Assembly (NCBI GenBank): GCA_016720775.1 | Contig: JADKJX010000001.1 | Location: 1,286,501 to 1,350,500 of the forward strand | DNA: 64,000 nt | Direction of reading: 5' to 3' | From: Chitinophagaceae bacterium | GTDB lineage: Bacteria > Bacteroidota > Bacteroidia > Chitinophagales > Chitinophagaceae | Part shown: piece after piece, positions 52,038 through 60,871 of the stretch | Layout of the letters: every line of letters starts with the position of its first letter | Numbering within the stretch: position 1 is the first letter of the stretch | Notes under the pieces: generated by a model | The model's database searches: none | Seen by the model: the letters and a program-made list of their open reading frames with translations, nothing else | Told to the model about the DNA's origin: nothing | Made by a program: the position numbers and the translations under genes

Positions 52038-53366
52038 ATGCAAGCAATCAACATTTTTTGGTTTCGCCGCGACCTCCGGCTCGCTGACAATGCCGGGCTT
52101 TACCAGGCATTGAGATCGAGGAAGCCCGTTCTACCCGTTTTCATTTTTGATAAGAATATTCTTGATAAACTTGAAAATAAAGAAGACAGGCGGGTGGAGT
52201 TTATTCATGCGGCACTGGAAGAGATGCAGTCGGGCCTGGCTAAAATAAATTCTTCACTGGAAGTTTTTTATTCCACTCCTTATGATGCCTTTTGCAGGCT
52301 CTTAAGTAAGTATAAGATCGAACAGGTATTTGCCAATCATGATTACGAACCCTACGCAACAGAAAGAGACCAGGCTATTGCAAAATTGCTGAATGAGCAT
52401 GAAGTTAGTCTGCATACTTATAAAGACCAGGTGATTTTTGAAAAGGGTGAAGTACTGAAAGACGATGGCAAACCCTACACTGTTTTTACTCCCTACAGCA
52501 GGAAATGGAAAGCAAGCCTGAATGATTTTCATTTTAAGGCTTACCCAACCGAGAAATACTTCAGTAATTTTTATAAACAAGATCCGGTAAGACTGCCGGA
52601 TTTATCATCCATCGGGTTCAAAAAATCTTCTGCTTTATTTCCTTCCAAAGACCTGGATGAACAACTGGTAAGAAAGTATGCAGCGCAAAGAGACTTTCCG
52701 GCAATAAGTGGTACTTCCCGCCTGGGTGTTCACCTTCGTTTCGGGACGGTAAGCATCCGGCAGCTGGTAGAAAAATGCATGGGGCTGAGTGAGACCTTTC
52801 TGAATGAATTGATATGGCGGGATTTCTATCACATGATACTCTGGCATTTTCCAAAAGTTGGTAAAGGCAAGGCGTTTAAACAGGAATACGATGCCATTGA
52901 ATGGCAGAAGGATAACGGTGAATTTGAACGCTGGTGCAAGGGACAGACCGGTTATCCCATTGTGGATGCCGGCATGCGTGAATTAAATGAAACCGGGTTC
53001 ATGCACAACCGCGTTCGTATGATCGTTGCGTCGTTCTTAACCAAACATTTGTTACTCGACTGGCGATTGGGCGAAGCATACTTTGCAGAAAAATTATCAG
53101 ACTTTGACCTCGCTGCCAATAACGGCGGCTGGCAATGGGCTGCCGGAAGCGGTTGTGACGCAGCTCCCTATTTCCGGATATTTAATCCTTACCTGCAAAC
53201 ACAGAAATTCGATCCCCAACTTGCGTATGTAAATAAATGGGTTCCGGAACTGAATGAATTCAGTTACCCAAAACCAATTGTGGTACATGAATTTGCCCGC
53301 AAACGTTGCCTGGAAGTATATGGCAAAGCATTGAAAAAAGATCTCACGACCGGGCTTAAGGATTAA
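52038..53366 (+). CDS. Cryptochrome/DNA photolyase family protein
   Basis: 442 residues. N-terminal antenna domain (INIFWFRRDLRLADNAGLYQAL, PVFIFD) and C-terminal FAD domain (TSRLGVHLRFGTVSIRQ, LIWRDFYHMILWHFP, YPIVDAGMRELNETGFMHNRVRMIVASFLTKHLLLDWRLGE, FDLAANNGGWQWAAGSGCDAAPYFRIFNP). The WQW-x-G-x3-D-A pattern and length suit a class I CPD photolyase that repairs UV dimers with blue light. Its 3' end overlaps the convergent mqnD by 11 bases. Confidence 0.92.
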   Translation: MQAINIFWFRRDLRLADNAGLYQALRSRKPVLPVFIFDKNILDKLENKEDRRVEFIHAALEEMQSGLAKINSSLEVFYSTPYDAFCRLLSKYKIEQVFANHDYEPYATERDQAIAKLLNEHEVSLHTYKDQVIFEKGEVLKDDGKPYTVFTPYSRKWKASLNDFHFKAYPTEKYFSNFYKQDPVRLPDLSSIGFKKSSALFPSKDLDEQLVRKYAAQRDFPAISGTSRLGVHLRFGTVSIRQLVEKCMGLSETFLNELIWRDFYHMILWHFPKVGKGKAFKQEYDAIEWQKDNGEFERWCKGQTGYPIVDAGMRELNETGFMHNRVRMIVASFLTKHLLLDWRLGEAYFAEKLSDFDLAANNGGWQWAAGSGCDAAPYFRIFNPYLQTQKFDPQLAYVNKWVPELNEFSYPKPIVVHEFARKRCLEVYGKALKKDLTTGLKD

Positions 53367-54213
53367 CATCATCAATGAATATCTTTTCATTGAAAGAAAT
53401 GTGTGGATTTGTTTGTTTGAATATTTCCAATAATTTTTTCACCGATTTTTTGCCTTCTTCTCCAAGCTCAATAGAGAAATCATTAACGTACAGATCAATA
53501 TGCTTTCGCATCACGGCTTCACTCATTTCCTGCGAATGTTTTTTTACATAATCCGTAAGTTCAGCATGGTGGTGCCGGTAAGCATATTCAATACTTGCCC
53601 TGATCAGGTTGTCGATCTTCCTGCTTATTGCCTTATCCATTGAACGCTTTGCAACAATTCCACCAAGTGGAATGGGATTATGTGTTTCCCGTTCCCAGTA
53701 ATCGCCAAGGTCCATTATTTTATCCAGCCCTTTTTCTGCATAGGTAAAACGATTCTCATGAATGATCACACCTAATCCCTTGCCTTGCAAAACAAAATTT
53801 TCTATCTCATTATAGCGCAGGAAAACTTTGTTGTTCGCATTCGGGAATGCCAGGGAAAAAAGTAAATGTGCCGTAGTAAATTTTCCGGGTATGGCAATCA
53901 GTTTGTCTTCTACATCAACAACATCTGTTACCAGGTCATTTGTTTTGCCCTGCTTAATTAATAAGGGCCCAACACCCCGGCCGAGGGCGCTGCCACTGTT
54001 CAATAAAAGGTATTTGTCAAGAACCAATGGCAATACGCCGTAACTTAATTTGGTGATATCCAGTTTTCCCTCTGTTGCCCATTCATTTAATGTCTGCACG
54101 TCTTCCAGCACCACATCAAACTGTAAGCCTTGCGTATCAATTTTATTATTCACCAGTGCGTCAAAAATGAACGTATCGTTGGGACAGGGAGAAAAGCCTA
54201 AAGTGAATTTCAT
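53356..54213 (-). CDS. mqnD: 1,4-dihydroxy-6-naphthoate synthase
   Basis: 285 residues. Futalosine-pathway menaquinone synthesis: converts cyclic dehypoxanthine futalosine to 1,4-dihydroxy-6-naphthoate. Periplasmic-binding-protein fold; signatures LGFSPCPNDTFIFDALV, LDITKLSYGVLPLVLDKY, GSALGRGVGPLLI and VIIHENRFTY. Upstream on the same strand is mqnB. The gap carries composite repeats. Confidence 0.94.
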   Translation of the reverse strand: MKFTLGFSPCPNDTFIFDALVNNKIDTQGLQFDVVLEDVQTLNEWATEGKLDITKLSYGVLPLVLDKYLLLNSGSALGRGVGPLLIKQGKTNDLVTDVVDVEDKLIAIPGKFTTAHLLFSLAFPNANNKVFLRYNEIENFVLQGKGLGVIIHENRFTYAEKGLDKIMDLGDYWERETHNPIPLGGIVAKRSMDKAISRKIDNLIRASIEYAYRHHHAELTDYVKKHSQEMSEAVMRKHIDLYVNDFSIELGEEGKKSVKKLLEIFKQTNPHISFNEKIFIDDVNP

Positions 54214-54230
54214 TAAACTATGTTTTGTAG

Positions 54231-54290
54231 CCCCTTAGGGGATAGGAGCGTTAATTGGTTAATCCGTTGATTAGTTTTAATAATTCTGCA
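54231..54290. repeat. Composite repeat: CCCC element plus TTAATC units
   Basis: CCCCTTAGGGGATAGGAGC (54231-54249) is followed by TTAATTGGTTAATCCGTTGA units. The second part runs into mqnB and encodes its last residues and stop. Confidence 0.75.
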
Positions 54291-54880
54291 TTCAGGTTGC
54301 TGATCGCTTCTTTCATCTTCCATTTTGTTTTATCCCGTTCTCTCACAAAATTTGATACAGATCTTACCTGTATGAATGGAATATTTTCCTGCAGGCAAAC
54401 ATAATGCAGTGCAGCACCTTCCATCGATTCAATATCGGGATCAAAGCAGTTTATGATCTGTTGCTCCTGCAGTTCACTGTCTGTTACTTTATTGACCGTT
54501 ACAGCAGTGACAGAATTGAGATTTATCTTTTTAGTCAGTTCATTATTGTTTACCAGCCAGCCATCTGTAAAAGGAAATTCATTTTTACCGGCAAGGCCGG
54601 AATCGAAAAGGGAGGAGAAATTTTCTTTCTCTTCTGTTCCCAGGTCGCCAAAAGTATCTTGCCTTACCCAAACCGTTTGCCCTATTTCAATTTCCCGGTT
54701 GAATGAACCAGCAATTCCTGCCTGGATGATGAGATCATAATCAAGTTGCTGCATCCTTTTTTGCAAATGATACATGGCAGATGGTAGTCCCACGCCTGAA
54801 ACCAATACATCAATTCCCGTATTGGCCTCTGTAAAGGGCCTTATTTCCTCTTCGGTGGCAGCTAATAACAGAATTTGCAT
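54251..54880 (-). CDS. mqnB: Futalosine hydrolase
   Basis: 209 residues from ATG 54880; the longer frame to 54907 is less likely. Nucleoside phosphorylase fold: MQILLLAATEEEIRPF, DYDLIIQAGIAGSFNREIEIGQTVWV, DIESMEGAALHYVCLQENIPFIQVRSVSN. It removes hypoxanthine from futalosine, preceding MqnC and MqnD. The C-terminus LINGLTN is encoded by TTAATC-type repeat units, so it may differ from relatives at the tail. Confidence 0.93.
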   Translation of the reverse strand: MQILLLAATEEEIRPFTEANTGIDVLVSGVGLPSAMYHLQKRMQQLDYDLIIQAGIAGSFNREIEIGQTVWVRQDTFGDLGTEEKENFSSLFDSGLAGKNEFPFTDGWLVNNNELTKKINLNSVTAVTVNKVTDSELQEQQIINCFDPDIESMEGAALHYVCLQENIPFIQVRSVSNFVRERDKTKWKMKEAISNLNAELLKLINGLTN

Positions 54881-54925
54881 GGTGCAAATTTCGTGGTTAC
54901 GCTTCATATTTCAGGATTTTGCAGC

Positions 54926-54933
54926 TACCTTTG
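54926..54933 (+). promoter_or_regulatory. Candidate -7 box of the first pterin synthase
   Basis: TACCTTTG at 54926-54933, 20 bases before the ATG. Confidence 0.5.
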
Positions 54934-54953
54934 CGAAAATTTTGGAGATTTAG

Positions 54954-55364
54954 ATGGTTTATATCACACGTACGGAACATTTTAATGCTGCACACAAATT
55001 GTATAATCCCAAATGGACCAGGGAAAAGAATGAAGAAGTGTTTGGCAGGTGTGCCAATGAAAACTGGCACGGGCACAATTTTGAGTTGCACGTGACCATA
55101 AAAGGAGACCCGGATCCAGATACCGGTTTTGTGTACGATGTAAAGAAACTGAGTGTGATCATCAATGAATATGTAATTGAAAAACTGGATCATAAGAACC
55201 TGAACCTGGATGTGGATTTTATGGCCGGCAAAATGTGTTCCATTGAAAACCTGGTGATCGCTATCTGGAATCAACTGGTGCCGCATTTGCCGGAAGGGGT
55301 AAAACTTCACTGCCTTAAGCTGCGGGAAACGCCCAAGATATATACGGAGTATTACGGAGATTAA
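54954..55364 (+). CDS. 6-pyruvoyl-tetrahydropterin synthase-like protein, copy 1
   Basis: 136 residues. Zinc histidines in HFNAAHKLYNP and WHGHNFELHV; catalytic Cys in FGRCANENWHGH (CX5HGH); Asp-His in EKLDHKNLN; Glu in KLRETPKIY. The CX5HGH spacing is that of 6-pyruvoyl-tetrahydropterin synthases, whereas QueD has CX3HGH. Automated tools usually call it 6-carboxytetrahydropterin synthase. First of two tandem copies ahead of folE, pointing to a pterin route from GTP. Confidence 0.9.
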   Translation: MVYITRTEHFNAAHKLYNPKWTREKNEEVFGRCANENWHGHNFELHVTIKGDPDPDTGFVYDVKKLSVIINEYVIEKLDHKNLNLDVDFMAGKMCSIENLVIAIWNQLVPHLPEGVKLHCLKLRETPKIYTEYYGD

Positions 55365-55533
55365 TTTTCATTTGCTGTAAACAATTCCTAACTTTATTTG
55401 TAATTAGCTTCAATAGCCGGTCTGTTTTGAACAGCATACTTCTGTTTCAACAACCTGCAGCATTGTCCCTGATTAAACAGAAATATTTTCAGATTTTCTC
55501 AGTTCGAATCGTCATTAGTAAGGATATTTTATC

Positions 55534-55950
55534 ATGAGTGAAAAAGTAGCAGTTTACCGCAGAGAGAATTTTAATGCAGCCCACAGGTTACACAACCCCG
55601 CATGGGATGAAGCAACCAATGACCGGGTGTTTGGCAAATGCAATAATCCCAACTACCACGGACATAATTACGAGTTGATCGTAAAACTTATTGGGGAACC
55701 CGACCCGGCTACCGGCTATGTGTATGATCTCAAACTGCTGAGTGATCTTGTTAAAGAAAACATTATCGACCGCTTTGATCATAAAAATCTGAATGAGGAT
55801 ACGGTGGAATTCAAAAACCTGAACCCGACTGCCGAGAATATCGTGGTTGTTATTTACAAAATATTGCGGGCGAAGATCGACAGTAAGTATGACCTGAAGT
55901 TACGGCTGTATGAAACAGAACGGAATTTTGTGGAGTATCCTGCGAACTAA
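55534..55950 (+). CDS. 6-pyruvoyl-tetrahydropterin synthase-like protein, copy 2
   Basis: 138 residues, paralogue of 54954. FNAAHRLHNPAWDEATNDRVFGKCNNPNYHGHNYELIVKL matches the eukaryotic-type motif CNNPNxHGHNY (CX5HGH) even more closely; FDHKNLNED and RLYETERNFVEY supply the Asp-His and Glu. Separated from copy 1 by 169 bases with no gene, and from folE by 39 bases. Two diverged copies could form different products or hetero-oligomers; not determinable here. Confidence 0.9.
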   Translation: MSEKVAVYRRENFNAAHRLHNPAWDEATNDRVFGKCNNPNYHGHNYELIVKLIGEPDPATGYVYDLKLLSDLVKENIIDRFDHKNLNEDTVEFKNLNPTAENIVVVIYKILRAKIDSKYDLKLRLYETERNFVEYPAN

Positions 55951-55989
55951 TGAACGGCAAGATTGTTTAAAAGCACTAAAGAAAGATAA

Positions 55990-56586
55990 ATGGCCTATAA
56001 AAAAATTGAGCAGTACGATGAAGCAACTACATCCGGGCTCATGAAAAGTTACCGGGACACATTGACGTTGCTGGGCGAAGATCCCAACAGGGAAGGGTTA
56101 CAGAAAACGCCGGAACGCCTTGCCAAGGCAATGCAGTTTCTTACCCAGGGTTATCAAATGGATGCAAACGAGATATTGAATTCTGCTAAATTCCATGAAG
56201 ATGTCAGCGAGATGATCATCGTAAAAGATATTGAGCTATACAGCATGTGTGAGCATCACATGCTCCCCTTTTATGGGAAGGCACACGTGGCTTATATACC
56301 AAACGGGTTCATCACCGGCCTCAGTAAAATAGCCAAGGTAGTGGATGTATACAGCCATCGCCTGCAGGTGCAGGAACGGTTGACGCACCAGATATTGAAT
56401 TCAATAAAAGAAACGCTGAACCCATTGGGTGTTGCTGTTGTAATTGAAGCGTCGCACCTGTGCATGATGATGCGGGGAGTGGAAAAACAAAACTCAGTAA
56501 CCACTACCTCTGCTTTCTGGGGTGAGTTTGAAAAGAATGAAACAAGAAGTGAGTTTGTAAAACTGATCAGTTCGAAACTGCACTAG
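55990..56586 (+). CDS. folE: GTP cyclohydrolase I
   Basis: 198 residues. Converts GTP to 7,8-dihydroneopterin triphosphate, the substrate of the two synthases upstream. Motifs: GEDPNREGLQKTPERLAKAM, zinc ligands in MCEHHMLPFYGKAHVAYIP and SHLCMMMRGVEKQNS, GLSKIAKVVDVYSHRLQVQERLT. All three residues (Cys, His, Cys) are present, so it is the zinc-dependent type. Ends at a TTAATC-type repeat. Confidence 0.96.
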   Translation: MAYKKIEQYDEATTSGLMKSYRDTLTLLGEDPNREGLQKTPERLAKAMQFLTQGYQMDANEILNSAKFHEDVSEMIIVKDIELYSMCEHHMLPFYGKAHVAYIPNGFITGLSKIAKVVDVYSHRLQVQERLTHQILNSIKETLNPLGVAVVIEASHLCMMMRGVEKQNSVTTTSAFWGEFEKNETRSEFVKLISSKLH

Positions 56587-56688
56587 TTAATTCGTTAATG
56601 CGTTAATCTGTTTATTTGTAAAATACTCTTTAAATTAGCGAGGTACTTACGGATTAACCAATTAACCATTTAACGGATTAACTAACTA
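56584..56688. repeat. Inverted repeat, TTAATC/GATTAA arms
   Basis: Left arm 56587-56610 (TTAATTCGTTAATGCGTTAA), right arm 56650-56686 (ACGGATTAACCAATTAACCA), spacer containing ATACTCTTT (56623-56631), the same 9-mer as in the spacers at 6716 and 17736. Between folE and fabD. Confidence 0.8.
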
Positions 56689-56692
56689 TTTT

Positions 56693-57586
56693 ATGTCAAA
56701 ACACGCTTATATATTCCCCGGCCAGGGATCCCAGTTCAGCGGAATGGGAAAGAACCTCTACGATTCAGATCCTTTTTCGAAAGATATGTTTGAACAGGCG
56801 AACGAAATTTTAGGTTTCCGCATCTCCGATATTATGTTCAGCGGATCGGATGAAGACCTGAAACAAACCAATGTAACACAGCCTGCCGTTTTCCTGCATT
56901 CAGTCATTGCATTTAAAACATTGCCCGGTGTAAAACCAGGTATGGTGGCTGGCCATTCATTGGGAGAATTCTCTGCATTGGTTGCAAACGATACATTGAG
57001 TTTCGAAAATGCATTGATGCTTGTTTCGATACGGGCACAGGCCATGCAACGTGCCTGTGAAATGAATCCTTCCACCATGGCAGCCGTATTGGCATTGGCT
57101 GATGAAAAAGTAGAAGAAATATGCGAGGCAGTCACCACCGAAACCGGCGAAGTGGTAGTGGCGGCAAATTATAATTGTCCGGGCCAGTTGGTAATAAGCG
57201 GCACGGTTAAAGGAATTGAGATCGCCTGCGAACGGATGAAAGCGGCTGGCGCTAAAAGAGCGCTTGTACTGCCTGTTGGTGGCGCATTTCATTCTCCATT
57301 AATGATGCCGGCTAAAGAAGAACTTGCTGCTGCCATTGATGCCACGCATTTCAATCATCCATCCTGCCCGGTTTACCAGAACGTGGTTGCAAAAGCAGTA
57401 ACTGACCCGGCAGAGATCACAAGAAATTTAATTGATCAATTGACAGGAGCGGTACGATGGACACAAAGTGTGCAGGCCATGATCGCAGATGGCGCTGCTC
57501 ATTTTACAGAAGCAGGTCCGGGTAAAGTATTGCAGGGCCTTGTGATGAAAATTAATAAAGAGATGATCGCTGATGGGGTAAGTTAA
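56693..57586 (+). CDS. fabD: Malonyl-CoA:ACP transacylase
   Basis: 297 residues. IFPGQGSQFSGMGKNLY, nucleophile Ser89 in AGHSLGEFSALVA, an Arg in SIRAQAMQRAC, catalytic His in VGGAFHSPLM, and AGPGKVLQGLV at the end. Loads malonyl onto ACP for fatty-acid synthesis. Stands alone between a repeat and the convergent T9SS-substrate gene (4-base gap). Confidence 0.96.
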   Translation: MSKHAYIFPGQGSQFSGMGKNLYDSDPFSKDMFEQANEILGFRISDIMFSGSDEDLKQTNVTQPAVFLHSVIAFKTLPGVKPGMVAGHSLGEFSALVANDTLSFENALMLVSIRAQAMQRACEMNPSTMAAVLALADEKVEEICEAVTTETGEVVVAANYNCPGQLVISGTVKGIEIACERMKAAGAKRALVLPVGGAFHSPLMMPAKEELAAAIDATHFNHPSCPVYQNVVAKAVTDPAEITRNLIDQLTGAVRWTQSVQAMIADGAAHFTEAGPGKVLQGLVMKINKEMIADGVS

Positions 57587-57590
57587 TCGC

Positions 57591-60500
57591 TTACCGTATG
57601 ACCGTTGTTGATCCCTTACGCATGATGAGGTTTCCTTTATAATCTATTCCTTCTCCTATCCAGATAAAAGTTCCGTAATCTGCCTGTTTCCCGTTAATTC
57701 TTCCATCCCATCCTTTGGATGGATCGGTGATGGTAAAAAGTAATTGACCAAAGCGGTTGAATATTTTCAGGTAATGAAATTCCACCAGCCCAACGGGGAT
57801 GGGTCTAAGTACATCATTCAATCCATCACCATTTGGTGTGAAGGAATTGGGTACATAAATTTCGGGACCCCTGAATACTTTGATGTTTATGCTGGCAGTT
57901 GCCGGACATCTGGCAGCATTGGTTGCCAGCAGGGTGTATGTCATATCCCTGTCCAGTACGGCTACCGGGTTTTTTATAAATGGATTGTTCAATCCATAGG
58001 TTGGCGACCATCGATAATCAATAAAGCCACTGTTTGCCGGTTCTGTTACATTTAGCTGCAATGGCTGATTCATGGCTACAGCACTGTCGGCAATTATAAA
58101 AATAGTTGCAGGTGCTGCGAAAGTGATTTTCACTTCATCATTGTTCTGCGATTCACATCCGTTGGCATCCGTTACTTTTAATTGATAAGTAATACTTCCC
58201 GAAGTTCCCGGGTAGCTGACAACCGGGTTTGAAATAGCTGGATTGCTTAAGTAAGTAACCGGGGTCCATGAGTAACCAACGCCTCCTGTTCCTTTTAGTT
58301 TAGTATTCGTTTCGCCGGAACAAACAATGGTATCCGGCCCTGCGTTGGCGGTGGGGGAAGGCAATGCTTTTATTTCTACTGAAGATATAACGCTGCATCC
58401 ATTAGCTGTGGTTGCTTTTATATAAAAGGTTCCGGGCTTTGCTTTCGATGGATTGGGATGCAGTATCGTTGCTGCAGCATCTAACCAGTAAGTAAAGGTC
58501 AAACCTGTTGATGATCCTGCGGTAACAGATGCGGCTGTAAGGTCAAAGCTATTCGCTGCGCAAATGGCTGCAGGGGTATTGATCTTTACGGATGGGGGCG
58601 AAGCAGCCATGAAATCTTTTACAACCTGGCTTCCGCTGCATGATCCGTTGATCAATGCGATGATCCTGTAATTTTTTTCAGCAGTTAAACCACTGAATTG
58701 TCCCGTGCTGTTGCTGGCAACCTGTACAGCACCGTCATACAAATTATACATAATGACCGAGCCGGTTGGCGGCACCGGGTTGATGGATGCCGTAACAGAG
58801 AGTGACGAACAATCAGAATTTATGTTTAAAGAATATGTTGTGGAATTGCAATAGGAAGAAAGATCATAAGATGCAACAAAACCATTACCGCAGGCATACA
58901 AAAGATTCCTGCCCTGGTCATAGGCAAGGTCGAATACCGAACCGGATGTGTTGCCTGTAATATTTATGTCGGGTGCTGCATTGTCATCAAAAGCGGAACC
59001 AGTAAAAAGAAATACTTTGATGGTGCCATTGGATGAACCGACAAAAACATTATTACATTCATCCGCAATAATTCCTCCCTGCATCAATAGCGTATTGGAC
59101 GAAACCGCAAAAGATGAACCGGCCTGTGAACCATCCTGTTTACTAAAAGCTTTCAGGTTCCTGCCATCCCAGTAAAACAGGTATTTTGAATTAACAGCCA
59201 GTGTATTGCTGGAGTTATCAAGTCCGGCTAGGTAAGGCCTGTTGCTTGGTTCCCTTAATGCAAAATAACCAGGATCCTTGGTCCATGTTATATCTGTTGC
59301 TGCATAAGGTGGTTTGTGTTTGTAAATTTTGTTGTCGGCTGAATTGTTTAAAACAGAAGTTGAAAATATGGTATACAGTTCATTGCTTACCGGGTCAGAT
59401 ACAATATCAGAAATGTCGTTGTGCCCGGTGCTTAGGCCGGTGATGTTGGAAGCATGCAGTTCAGTAGAAGGTGGTGCCAAATACGCCAGCTCAATATTGG
59501 ATGTGCTTCCTCCGCCCGCAATAAGGATCCTTGGTGTTCCGCCATTACAATTCCACAGCATTTTCCAGTTCTCTGCAAAAGCAGGATCGGCTGTGGTTAC
59601 ATACTCATCGTATGATCCACCAGTTGTTAACCGGATAACCCGGAAGCCTGAACCTGCAAGTCCCTGGCCCATGTAGATATTGCCGCTTATTTTTTCAACC
59701 ACCCATCCGCCATGTGATCCTCCAAAATTCCAGGAAGGACTGCTCAATGAACCATTGAATGTCCATTGCAACACACCAGATGAATTATACTTGGATAACT
59801 TTTGTGCATTACCATCACCGCCGCCCACCACATAAATATTGCCTGCATAATCAAAGTCAATGTCTTTTGCTTTGCCTGCATCCGAACCGGAAAGTCCTCC
59901 GGTACCTGAAACAAACGGATCGATCACAAGCACTTTCTGCCTGTCATAATTTTCGGGCAGTTTAAAACTTATGCTGTTATTCTTTATTTCAAAAGGCGAG
60001 GAGAATTTTTGTGCATTGTTATCCGCATAATAACATTGGGCTGTTGAAACCAATACCTCATCAATGCCTGATGATATAATGAGGTGGTTGTTCTTATCCT
60101 CCCGGATGCTTTTAACATCTCCGCCGTATTTGATTTTTATCTTGCTGATGTCGGCACCGGGTTGTACAACGAGGCTGTATTCAAAGCCTGGTTTTTTGTC
60201 GGGCGAGAAAAAATAAACCAGGTCAATGCCCGGGTACAGTTCTTTGTAAATTATTTTCCGGTATGTCTTTGCTTTTTCTTTTAAAAATCCATAAGTGAAA
60301 TAATCAATGCCTTCCCCTTCCGTAATAACAACCGGGTTCGCATTTGCATTTACCCATTCCATGGTAATGGTTCGGTCAACGTTGTAGTTCCTTTCTATAT
60401 CTTTCTCCTTCCATCCCTTTCGTTCCAGCCGTTCCATTTCTTCATGCGTTAATTTTTTTGTTGCCCGTTGAAGATGGATCACGCCCTTTTGGGTAAACAG

Positions 60501-60779
60501 CACCGGCATTCCTAATCCTTCATAACCATAAAGTATCCGGCCCATCCTGCTAAAACCAGCCAGGGTATCCTTGTATTGCCCTATGTTTTTGATAAATGTA
60601 CCCGTGGTGCCAAAAAGGTCCTTGCTTTTTTGTGAAACCAATGCAGGTGCCGGGGTGTTGATGGCAACCGGGTTCAGGTTTGCCACCTGGGCGATACTAT
60701 TGACCCATGTAAGAAGAAATACTGATAAGAAACAGAGATTCAGCAGGTAACCCCCCGATCTTTTTCGATAGGTTTTCAT
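57591..60779 (-). CDS. Large secreted protein with T9SS type B (gliding-motility) C-terminal domain
   Basis: 1062 residues. Signal peptide in the first 31 residues (LCFLSVFLLTWVNSIAQ). N-terminal DUF7948-like region (FIKNIGQYKDTLAGFSRMGRILYGYEGLGMPVLFTQKG ... KELYPGIDLVYF), then SBBP/propeller-like repeats (GNIYVVGGGDGNAQ), PKD-like Ig domains (CSGETNTKLKGTGGVGYSWTP) and the gliding-motility-associated C-terminal domain (IYVPNSFTPNGDGLNDVLRP ... WDGRINGKQADYGTFIW). Predicted to be exported by the type IX system and attached to the surface. Probable adhesin. Confidence 0.92.
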   Translation of the reverse strand: MKTYRKRSGGYLLNLCFLSVFLLTWVNSIAQVANLNPVAINTPAPALVSQKSKDLFGTTGTFIKNIGQYKDTLAGFSRMGRILYGYEGLGMPVLFTQKGVIHLQRATKKLTHEEMERLERKGWKEKDIERNYNVDRTITMEWVNANANPVVITEGEGIDYFTYGFLKEKAKTYRKIIYKELYPGIDLVYFFSPDKKPGFEYSLVVQPGADISKIKIKYGGDVKSIREDKNNHLIISSGIDEVLVSTAQCYYADNNAQKFSSPFEIKNNSISFKLPENYDRQKVLVIDPFVSGTGGLSGSDAGKAKDIDFDYAGNIYVVGGGDGNAQKLSKYNSSGVLQWTFNGSLSSPSWNFGGSHGGWVVEKISGNIYMGQGLAGSGFRVIRLTTGGSYDEYVTTADPAFAENWKMLWNCNGGTPRILIAGGGSTSNIELAYLAPPSTELHASNITGLSTGHNDISDIVSDPVSNELYTIFSTSVLNNSADNKIYKHKPPYAATDITWTKDPGYFALREPSNRPYLAGLDNSSNTLAVNSKYLFYWDGRNLKAFSKQDGSQAGSSFAVSSNTLLMQGGIIADECNNVFVGSSNGTIKVFLFTGSAFDDNAAPDINITGNTSGSVFDLAYDQGRNLLYACGNGFVASYDLSSYCNSTTYSLNINSDCSSLSVTASINPVPPTGSVIMYNLYDGAVQVASNSTGQFSGLTAEKNYRIIALINGSCSGSQVVKDFMAASPPSVKINTPAAICAANSFDLTAASVTAGSSTGLTFTYWLDAAATILHPNPSKAKPGTFYIKATTANGCSVISSVEIKALPSPTANAGPDTIVCSGETNTKLKGTGGVGYSWTPVTYLSNPAISNPVVSYPGTSGSITYQLKVTDANGCESQNNDEVKITFAAPATIFIIADSAVAMNQPLQLNVTEPANSGFIDYRWSPTYGLNNPFIKNPVAVLDRDMTYTLLATNAARCPATASINIKVFRGPEIYVPNSFTPNGDGLNDVLRPIPVGLVEFHYLKIFNRFGQLLFTITDPSKGWDGRINGKQADYGTFIWIGEGIDYKGNLIMRKGSTTVIR

Positions 60780-60822
60780 GTAAGCTAAGTAACGTATTAA
60801 AGGTACTCCTTATTTCATGAAA

Positions 60823-60850
60823 AACGCCCCTTATTTTATTAAGAGGCGTT
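60823..60850 (-). terminator. Intrinsic terminator of mdh
   Basis: AACGCCCCTT pairs with AAGAGGCGTT (one mismatch), 22 bases beyond the mdh stop, followed by T5 on the minus strand. Confidence 0.8.
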
Positions 60851-60871
60851 GATAAACTAGTGAATATAAAG

